Source of the DNA: a virus
Virus record (IMG/VR): IMGVR_UViG_3300035136_000094
Coordinates: 1-44,959 of that record
Direction: 5' to 3' (one strand)
DNA: 44,959 bases
Notes under the pieces: model-generated
Seen by the model: only the letters and a program-made list of their open reading frames with translations
The model's database searches: none
What the model was told of the DNA's origin: nothing
Part shown: in pieces, positions 39,517 to 44,959 of the stretch
Position numbering within the stretch: the first letter of the stretch is position 1
Layout: each line of letters opens with the position of its first letter
Translations under genes and position numbers: made by a program

Positions 39517-40378
39517 GATTATCTCCTTCTATCTGATGGCGTAAAGAAGATACCTCGTCTGCCATCTTATGGTTTAAATAGTACTCTTCGGCCAAACCCA
39601 ATGCAACCATTTCGGCAGGACCGATTATCCTCAATGTTTCTTCTGGATACCTTGAAACAAACGCTTTGATGCGCCAGATCGTGCGTGCATCCAACCAACC
39701 TTTTACTTCGTGATACTCGACACCATGTTCCGTTTGCACACGAAAATCTGGCGTGTAGATATAGCCATCAAGGATGAATTTCTTAGGCTCATATTCCCAG
39801 TCTAGATCTTGATCATCAAGATACTTCGCATAAGCCAGCTCCCAGCGGCTCTTGAACACGTGCTCGTTGCCCTTAAGATCCAACCATGGTTCCGTCTTGA
39901 ACTTCCCCCAACCAGTACGAGAGGGCACACCAAACTCAACCAAAGCCGAACTAATAGTCGATGTCGACACATCAAAAAAACTGGCTATTTCACAAAGGGT
40001 TTTCCCAGATTCATATTGGATTGCCGCTTCAAGACGATTATCTTCTTCTAACGCAAACGGACGTTTTTTTTCGCGACGTGAAATTGCATTTCTACGTAAC
40101 ACCTTAAGGATAGTGCTTGGTACAATATCTACTTCTCTAGCAACATTCATGGTTGATAATCCAGATAAGTAAAGCTTAATGATTTCATCTTCGGTATTTC
40201 TAGAAAGTGGCTCTATTCTGCCAGGCCCTCTTGGTTTTTCCCTTTGTATGCCATTTCTTTTGAAAATATTGCGAACAGTAGACGGTGACACTTTAAAGGA
40301 GGAAGATAACTTACCTGGAGTGACCCCATTCTTAAAATCTTCAATCAATTTTCTTTCTTGTGCCACCGTCAATTTCAT
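39497..40378 (-). CDS. Homing endonuclease: three helix-turn-helix units and PD-(D/E)XK nuclease
   Basis: TTG at 40384 is possible, but ATG at 40378 has AAGGA nine bases upstream. Three helix-turn-helix units of ~45 residues follow one another (KLTVAQERKLIEDFKNGVTP, RNTEDEIIKLYLSGLST, IASFFDVSTSTISSALV). After residue 150 comes a PD-(D/E)XK nuclease: WELAYAKYLDD, WEYEPKKFIL, YTPDF (Asp about 209), then EYHEVKGW (Glu about 224, Lys about 226). Known: such free-standing enzymes mobilise themselves in phages. It is inserted between the sheath and tube genes; its last 20 bases overlap the tube start, so it supplies the tube's ribosome site. Catalytic residues are all visible. Confidence 0.85.
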   Translation of the reverse strand: MKLTVAQERKLIEDFKNGVTPGKLSSSFKVSPSTVRNIFKRNGIQREKPRGPGRIEPLSRNTEDEIIKLYLSGLSTMNVAREVDIVPSTILKVLRRNAISRREKKRPFALEEDNRLEAAIQYESGKTLCEIASFFDVSTSTISSALVEFGVPSRTGWGKFKTEPWLDLKGNEHVFKSRWELAYAKYLDDQDLDWEYEPKKFILDGYIYTPDFRVQTEHGVEYHEVKGWLDARTIWRIKAFVSRYPEETLRIIGPAEMVALGLAEEYYLNHKMADEVSSLRHQIEGDNHGQNNC

Positions 40379-40390
40379 TTGCAACTATCC

Positions 40391-42532
40391 TTAATTGCTT
40401 ATTTTTTGGGAAAATCGCATCCTGATAAATTCTGCCGGTTTATTCGGCGCAATGTAGTAATCGACAATAATGTATCCCGCATCCACAGATTCAGTGGGAT
40501 TATTGGTCTCATCACATACGATGGCAAATGCCTCATCCGGAGAAGCTCCCCGGAAATAGTTGTCACGGAACAAGCGAAGGAAGAATCCCTCACTCTGTTT
40601 CTTCACACGCGCCCAAAGGGATGGACCGTTGTTTTCGAACGGAATCCAGAAGCTGGCATCGTACACAGACTGTTCACAGAACATGAACAAACGTCGTGCG
40701 TTAACATTCAGCCACTCGGCATCACGAGACAGAGTGCGACCGCCCCAGACAGCCAATCCGGTCTGTGGACTCGAAGCAAGCGGATTGATGCGATGCGGAT
40801 ACACGAGGTCCCTCTCACCCTTATCCAGGATTCGCTCCAGGCCGGTAATGCCATTGAGTTTTCCATCGGTCAAACCAGCAGGTGTCTTGCCAACGTTCCG
40901 ACTGTTGTCTGTTCGAGAGTAAACGCCAGCAACAAAGCCATCAGGCGGCACAACCAGGTTACGACCATCATTGGCGATTGGGTCATAGATTTTGACCCAT
41001 GGGTAGTACAGCGCCGCATACGAAGTGTTGTACTGAGCGGTGTTTCGGACAAATTTCTTTGCATCCGCAGGGGTTGTGCCAATTGGTGTGGTCAAAACTG
41101 CGAAGCGATTCGTGAATGCCTCCGCATACGCAATCAGATCATTGCTGACTGTCACATTACCGGCAAAGTCCGGAAGGGAGATATTCAGGATCTCGTCCAG
41201 GGCATCAAAGGAATACAGGCCAACCTTGGTCACCTGAAGAGCTGGATCGGAAACATCACCACGCGTCAATGGCCCGGTGCCATCACTACCACTTGCCAGT
41301 TGCGCAGCCACTTCCTCAGCCACTGGTGGTGCATAATAGGTAGCCAGAATCTGAACATCAGTAGCAGGAGCCACCGAAAATGTGATTGCATAGACGCCAG
41401 TGTCATAGTCAATAGTCGCGCTGGCAACACCGGTTCCTGTTAGTGTTCCATCACCTTGATCAGTAGCCGTAATACCGGCAGCAACAATGACAAGTGTACC
41501 ATCAACAACCTTTGTGTTTCTTAGTTGGCCACTATACTCTGTAGTTACACCATCACCATCTTGCAACCACTCAGCAAGATTATATGTTGGTCGAAGAGAC
41601 CTTGGGGCAGCTGCTGTTGCACCTGCTTCTAAAATTGCGTAATCAGTTTTCTCATTTAAAACGGTCTCAACCCAAAAATCAGACGAATCATCATCAAGAT
41701 CCACCGCCTTATATACCTCAAGTTGCTCCCAGTCAGCAGATCCAGCTTCAGACTCAGCTTCTACGTACACATCATATCGAGAAAAAAGACCATTAGAGCC
41801 TTCATAATCAGGATTACCAGTAATGGCAATACGAACCAAGTCGTACCAGGCACCATTCCATCGAGCTGTCACAGTCCAATCAGAAGCAGCTTCACCAGTA
41901 TAGTCATATGTTTTTCCACCAGATACATCAAGACCAAGAATTATATCTGTAGCATCGTTAGCAGTAGCCTCCTCGAAATGAAGTGATGATGTAGCACCGG
42001 GAGTATCACTGACTATGCTTAATTGTTGTGTATAAGTACAAGTTGCACCTGTTAATGCAGTATCTATTGCACTAGCAATTTCAGATATAGTTGTAGAAGC
42101 TGGAGTCGATCCAGCACAATCAATCTGCTGGACAGCTCCACCGTCTACGGATATAGCAACATAGGAATTTGTACTTAAATCTACAGTAGGAGTCAACATC
42201 CTACCAAGAAATGATGCTGCTGTCGCTGCATCATCAAGCCCAGAAGAGTTCACGGATTTGGATGCATCACTAGGCGTCACGCGCGTGATATACGCACGAG
42301 AACCTCCATTTTGAAAGAATCCCGCCAACATAAAGGGAACGTAACTGTTTCGCCAATAACTTCCGAACTTCTCCACAAAAGCGCCAAAACTGGTGATCAA
42401 CTGCGGATCATTCTCGGGCCCCTTCTGAAGCCAGCCCACAGTGGCGTATGTCGATGTCGAAGCACTGGCCACGGGCCCGGCGCTCGCCTTCCTTTCCTCC
42501 CGAAATACCCAGGGGCTCAGATACTCTGCCAT
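40391..42532 (-). CDS. Tail sheath protein, 713 aa
   Basis: The N-terminus AEYLSPWVFREE is a variant of the conserved YLSPGVYVEE sheath start, and residues of 25-95 continue the family pattern (STYATVGWLQKGPENDPQLIT, GSYWRNSYVPFMLAGFFQNGG, RAYITRV). The C-terminal 240 residues include GLERILDKGERDLVYPHRIN, TGLAVWGGRTLSRDAEWLNVN, FMFCEQSVYDASFWIPFEN and a final DYYIAPNKPAEFIRMRF. The middle (about 100-400) is an insertion, including a GTGVASATIDYDTGVYAITF module near 355-400. AGGAGG precedes the ATG. Its contraction drives the tube through the envelope. Reliable call. Confidence 0.93.
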   Translation of the reverse strand: MAEYLSPWVFREERKASAGPVASASTSTYATVGWLQKGPENDPQLITSFGAFVEKFGSYWRNSYVPFMLAGFFQNGGSRAYITRVTPSDASKSVNSSGLDDAATAASFLGRMLTPTVDLSTNSYVAISVDGGAVQQIDCAGSTPASTTISEIASAIDTALTGATCTYTQQLSIVSDTPGATSSLHFEEATANDATDIILGLDVSGGKTYDYTGEAASDWTVTARWNGAWYDLVRIAITGNPDYEGSNGLFSRYDVYVEAESEAGSADWEQLEVYKAVDLDDDSSDFWVETVLNEKTDYAILEAGATAAAPRSLRPTYNLAEWLQDGDGVTTEYSGQLRNTKVVDGTLVIVAAGITATDQGDGTLTGTGVASATIDYDTGVYAITFSVAPATDVQILATYYAPPVAEEVAAQLASGSDGTGPLTRGDVSDPALQVTKVGLYSFDALDEILNISLPDFAGNVTVSNDLIAYAEAFTNRFAVLTTPIGTTPADAKKFVRNTAQYNTSYAALYYPWVKIYDPIANDGRNLVVPPDGFVAGVYSRTDNSRNVGKTPAGLTDGKLNGITGLERILDKGERDLVYPHRINPLASSPQTGLAVWGGRTLSRDAEWLNVNARRLFMFCEQSVYDASFWIPFENNGPSLWARVKKQSEGFFLRLFRDNYFRGASPDEAFAIVCDETNNPTESVDAGYIIVDYYIAPNKPAEFIRMRFSQKISN

Positions 42533-42558
42533 GATTTCCTCCTAAATAGGCTCACGCC

Positions 42559-43092
42559 TTATTCTTGATCTTTGTCATCTCTTTTGCCTGACCGAGATCG
42601 TTTGCGTCTTTTCTTGGCAGGCTCTTGGCATAATGAAATATCATCTTCTTGTCTCATTGGATCCTGTGACCCTCCACAAGCGTTTATGGTCTCCACATGC
42701 CCTACGGCGACCTCTACTGTTCCATTATCAGGCTCACCGGATTTTGAAGTCAAACTATCACCGTCTTTTTCTTCTTCCAATTCAGCCTCTTGGACAGGTC
42801 CCGCCGTTTCTGGCGCCATTTCATACACAATAGGATCCTCTATGGTAACCTCTTGCACTTCTTCCTCTGCATGAATAGCGGCCTCAAGATTCCCTTCCGG
42901 CTGGACTTTCACAGGAACCGCAATCAATTTCAGCCGCCTTCCTTTGATGTTGCGCTGGATCTCAGCACACGAAAATTCTGTTTCTGTGCATTCTAAAATC
43001 CCACCGGCAGCCAAGGATATGCTCTTCCCAGCATACTCCAATGGCAATGGTTGTCTCATTCTATTCTTCAGTTCAAATTTTCCATCTTGCAT
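42559..43092 (-). CDS. Tail-proximal protein carrying an in-frame TnpB-tail remnant, 177 aa
   Basis: Residues 1-60 (KNRMRQPLPLEYAGKSISLAAG, RNIKGRRLKLIAV) look like a small beta domain. Residues of 70-125 are acidic and low-complexity. Residues of about 126-149 (VEVAVGHVETINACGG, SQDPMRQE) match the C-terminal tail of TnpB, and the DNA beneath holds the same folded element found at the end of tnpB. A basic end follows (KKRRKRSRSGKRDDK). I infer that an element's right end was inserted and has been kept in frame. The rest is unassigned; location between the 244-aa gene and the sheath suggests neck or tail-terminator function. Confidence 0.78.
   Translation of the reverse strand: MQDGKFELKNRMRQPLPLEYAGKSISLAAGGILECTETEFSCAEIQRNIKGRRLKLIAVPVKVQPEGNLEAAIHAEEEVQEVTIEDPIVYEMAPETAGPVQEAELEEEKDGDSLTSKSGEPDNGTVEVAVGHVETINACGGSQDPMRQEDDISLCQEPAKKRRKRSRSGKRDDKDQE
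42648..42714 (-). ncRNA. Omega-RNA-like element (copy C) inside a coding sequence
   Basis: The 33-nt core (42648-42680) has outer helix CTTG/CAAG and inner hairpin GGGTC-ACAG-GATCC, with the same linkers (TGGA, AATGAGA) as copies A and B. Upstream GGTC...GACC and GCC-GTAG-GGC pairings match copy B. It is encoded in frame in the 177-aa gene, so it would be present in that mRNA and could be processed from it. Whether it still functions as RNA is unknown. Confidence 0.5.
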
Positions 43093-43100
43093 TCAAGACC

Positions 43101-43835
43101 TCATTCTTCTGTTTTGTGATCAAAGCTTTGCTGTACCGATGTTACTGGCTTCTGAATATAGGGATCACGGACGTCAATTTCCGCCATCACTCGGCAAGTC
43201 AAGGCCATGATAATCGTTCTATCTCTGATATCACCAATCGATGTCAGATCAGAATATCCCTCTGTGTGTACCCAATAGCTTCGACGCCTACCCTCTGTAT
43301 CCTCCACGAAGACCTTCCCGTGTGGATAAAAGAACTTCATGCAATGCTTCAAAAGAATATGCGCGTTTCGCTTGGCTGCCTTCCCGTTTGCCTCGCACAT
43401 GATCGTATAAGAAAGATCCGTTGGTATGCCGTCTTCCTGTTCTTGATATTCCGAATACCCTGTAAAGATCTGCCCGCGATACTGCATGGTGACCTCCGAG
43501 GCACCCGGGGCAGGAGCACGATATTTCACCCTGTGACCATGCTGTCGTTCCAGAGCTGGGCTGGGATCCTCCCTCTTTATGTGGATACATGGAATCAATT
43601 GTCGTACCACCTCAGATGGCTCCCCCATTGAAAAAGGGATCCCTGGCATCGGCTGTCCAATATCCGACTCATTTCCGGTAAACTCCGAAAACGATGGTGG
43701 TTGAATCGTAGGCACAAGGATCTGAGGGAGATAGTACCGATTTCCAATCCTCTCTCCCTTTAGCGTGGTGATAAGACCCTCGTCAAATTCCCGATAAAAC
43801 ACATCTCCAAGGATTTCTGTGTTGTGTCTAGCCAT
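43101..43835 (-). CDS. Tail-proximal (neck or tail terminator-like) protein, 244 aa
   Basis: MARHNTEILGDVFYREFDEG begins a mixed alpha/beta chain with beta-rich stretches (YSEYQEQEDGIPTDLSYTIM, RNAHILLKHCMKFFYPHGKV, RSYWVHTEGYSDLTS). Its size and location two genes upstream of the sheath fit a head-tail connector or tail terminator (gp15-like), but I see no decisive motif. It starts 24 bases after the TnpB stop, with only a weak ribosome site (CGGTG), as if the TnpB insertion had replaced its original leader. ACGGTGACCGT, a perfect inverted repeat, stands there. Confidence 0.75.
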   Translation of the reverse strand: MARHNTEILGDVFYREFDEGLITTLKGERIGNRYYLPQILVPTIQPPSFSEFTGNESDIGQPMPGIPFSMGEPSEVVRQLIPCIHIKREDPSPALERQHGHRVKYRAPAPGASEVTMQYRGQIFTGYSEYQEQEDGIPTDLSYTIMCEANGKAAKRNAHILLKHCMKFFYPHGKVFVEDTEGRRRSYWVHTEGYSDLTSIGDIRDRTIIMALTCRVMAEIDVRDPYIQKPVTSVQQSFDHKTEE

Positions 43836-43858
43836 GCACGGTCACCGTTCTGTAAAGA

Positions 43859-44959
43859 CTAACATTTGCTACAGTTATGCAGCAAAACGCTCACTTCTTG
43901 CCTCATAGCGGCATTTGCCGCTCCACAAGCGTTTATCCTCTCCAGAGAACTTCCGGCGAGTCTTTGTAGGTTTATAGAAGCATTCACATCACGATCATGA
44001 ACCGTGCCACAAAAATTGCAAGCCCACTCACGATCTGATAACTGCAACTTCTCATTCTTCTGGCCACAAACGGAACACAACTTCGATGACGGATAAAAAC
44101 GATCCGCAATAACCAAATCCTGATTGGCCAACTTCGTCTTGTAGTCCAGCTGTCTCCTAAATTCTCCCCACCCTTGATCCGATATGGACTTGGCAAGATT
44201 GTGATTCTTCACCATGTTAGATATAGCTAGATCCTCGATAACAATAGTGCCAAACCTACGAACCAAATCCGTAATCAACTTGTGCAAGAAGTCCTGACGG
44301 ATATTCCGGATTCGAAGATACTGTTTTGCCACAAAAAATCTGGCCCTTTGACGATTTCTGGAACCCTTCTTCTTGCGTGACAAAGACCGCTGAAGCCTTT
44401 TTAGTTTCCTCTCATTCGAACGAAGTGCCTTCGGCCCATGAACCCTATCTCCCGTAGACAAAACAGCAAAATCCTTGATGCCCAAGTCTACCCCAACCAC
44501 AGTTTGATTCTCGCTGTGATATGTATATTCGTAGGTATCAAGCAATTCAACTTGGAAAGATGCAAAATATTGATCCGCTTTTTTCGAAATAGTTACTGAC
44601 AAAATTCTTCCAGGAAACCGAACCTGTTCATCCATTCGAATAGAAGACTTCAATTTTGGAACCCTCAAATGTCTTGATTCCGGTCTCAAATTGTAACTAT
44701 CAGCAGAGATAGTAAAACTGTCATGCAGACCTTTCCTGTGAAACCTTGGGAATCCAGACTTCTTCTTGAAAAACATCTGAAAGGCTTTTCCGCTATGCAA
44801 TATCGCATTCGTGGGTGCATGCTTGGTCACCTCATACATCCATGGATACTCTGTCTTCTTGATGGCATTCAGCTTCTTCTTGAGTTCATATGCAGAAAGT
44901 GACTTACCAGTTTCCTCATAATGCTTCTTCGATGTGGCTATCGCCCAATTGTACGCAAA
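43859..44959 (-). CDS. tnpB: TnpB-family RNA-guided nuclease, N-terminal start outside the window
   Basis: 366 residues are visible, open at the right edge. Positions count from the edge. FAYNW (1-5) and KLNAIKK (29-35) belong to the N-terminal domain, with start beyond the window. RuvC-I VGVDLGIKDFAV (Asp158), the basic KKKGSRNRQRAR linker, RuvC-II IVIEDLAISNM (Glu242), a four-Cys zinc finger CSVC...CNFC (295-317) and RuvC-III HDRDVNAS (Asp324) are intact. The tail INACGAANAAMRQE and the hairpin beneath it form the omega-RNA end. Catalytically complete on sequence, it is probably an active nuclease. It is inserted upstream of the neck-like gene; no TnpA is seen. Confidence 0.95.
   Translation of the reverse strand, partial: FAYNWAIATSKKHYEETGKSLSAYELKKKLNAIKKTEYPWMYEVTKHAPTNAILHSGKAFQMFFKKKSGFPRFHRKGLHDSFTISADSYNLRPESRHLRVPKLKSSIRMDEQVRFPGRILSVTISKKADQYFASFQVELLDTYEYTYHSENQTVVGVDLGIKDFAVLSTGDRVHGPKALRSNERKLKRLQRSLSRKKKGSRNRQRARFFVAKQYLRIRNIRQDFLHKLITDLVRRFGTIVIEDLAISNMVKNHNLAKSISDQGWGEFRRQLDYKTKLANQDLVIADRFYPSSKLCSVCGQKNEKLQLSDREWACNFCGTVHDRDVNASINLQRLAGSSLERINACGAANAAMRQEVSVLLHNCSKC
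43897..43960 (-). ncRNA. Omega-RNA 3' region overlapping the end of tnpB (copy A)
   Basis: The 33-nt core (43897-43929) has outer helix CTTG/CAAG and inner hairpin GCGGCA-AA-TGCCGC with the linkers TGGA and TATGAGG. An additional hairpin TTTGCTGC-ATAACT-GTAGCAAA (eight pairs including one G-U) follows at 43866-43887. Known: TnpB guide-RNA scaffolds come from exactly this part of the gene. Copies B and C share the core. The guide part would lie after the element's right end, which I cannot place. Confidence 0.65.

Noticed and set aside
40358-41443. Long open frame on the plus strand (361 codons).
   Set aside because: Antisense to the sheath gene, whose family assignment is certain; shadow frame.
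42533-42558. AGGC-GTGA-GCCT hairpin after the 177-aa gene as a terminator before the sheath.
   Set aside because: Only four base pairs and no U-run; the strong ribosome site follows at once, so read-through is expected.

Overview
The window reads as the tail and lysis region of a large contractile-tailed (myovirus-type) bacteriophage or prophage. Essentially every credible gene lies on the minus strand, so transcription runs from high to low coordinates. Genes are packed tightly, mostly with 1-11 nt overlaps or short gaps. A lipobox-containing spanin candidate suggests a Gram-negative host; the host itself cannot be named from this sequence.

Layout in transcription order. 44959-43859: TnpB RNA-guided nuclease, 5' end off the window. 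43835-42559: two tail-proximal proteins; the second carries a TnpB-tail remnant in its reading frame. 42532-37995: tail sheath, an inserted PD-(D/E)XK homing endonuclease, tail tube, a coiled-coil protein and a second tube-like protein. 37998-36481: two tiny ORFs, a ribbon-helix-helix protein, and a tail assembly chaperone with a likely -1 frameshift. 36462-28680: a membrane protein, a 1307-residue tape measure, LysM protein, hub, OB-fold spike, an unassigned protein and a gp25-like wedge. 28670-24610: gpJ/gp6-like wedge, two tandem paralogues, gpI-like protein. 24598-17739: fibre and baseplate-periphery proteins and a CIS-tube-like protein. 17742-16861: a small protein, holin candidate and a one-TM protein. 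16845-7463: more fibre genes, including a TIM-barrel candidate depolymerase. 7453-1075: zinc-ribbon protein, u-spanin candidate, and unassigned proteins, several with an RxRSYL-like motif near a terminus. 914-756: small gene with its own promoter. 721-1: a second TnpB, 3' end off the window.

The most unusual signal is a family of three short structured elements on the minus strand, at about 43.9, 42.7 and 16.3 kb. Each has the same 33-nt two-helix core with compensatory base changes, and each can be read as the C-terminal tail of TnpB. One is the genuine end of tnpB, one is embedded in a virion-gene ORF, and one is free-standing in an intergenic gap just downstream of a plausible promoter. 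I interpret them as the omega-RNA (reRNA) end of IS605/IS607-type elements, two of them separated from any nuclease gene. Together with two diverged TnpBs, an HNH and a PD-(D/E)XK endonuclease, the phage carries an unusually dense set of guided and homing nucleases. A second strong signal is a T_TTT_TTC slippery site that opens a 55-codon extension of the tail chaperone ahead of the tape-measure gene.
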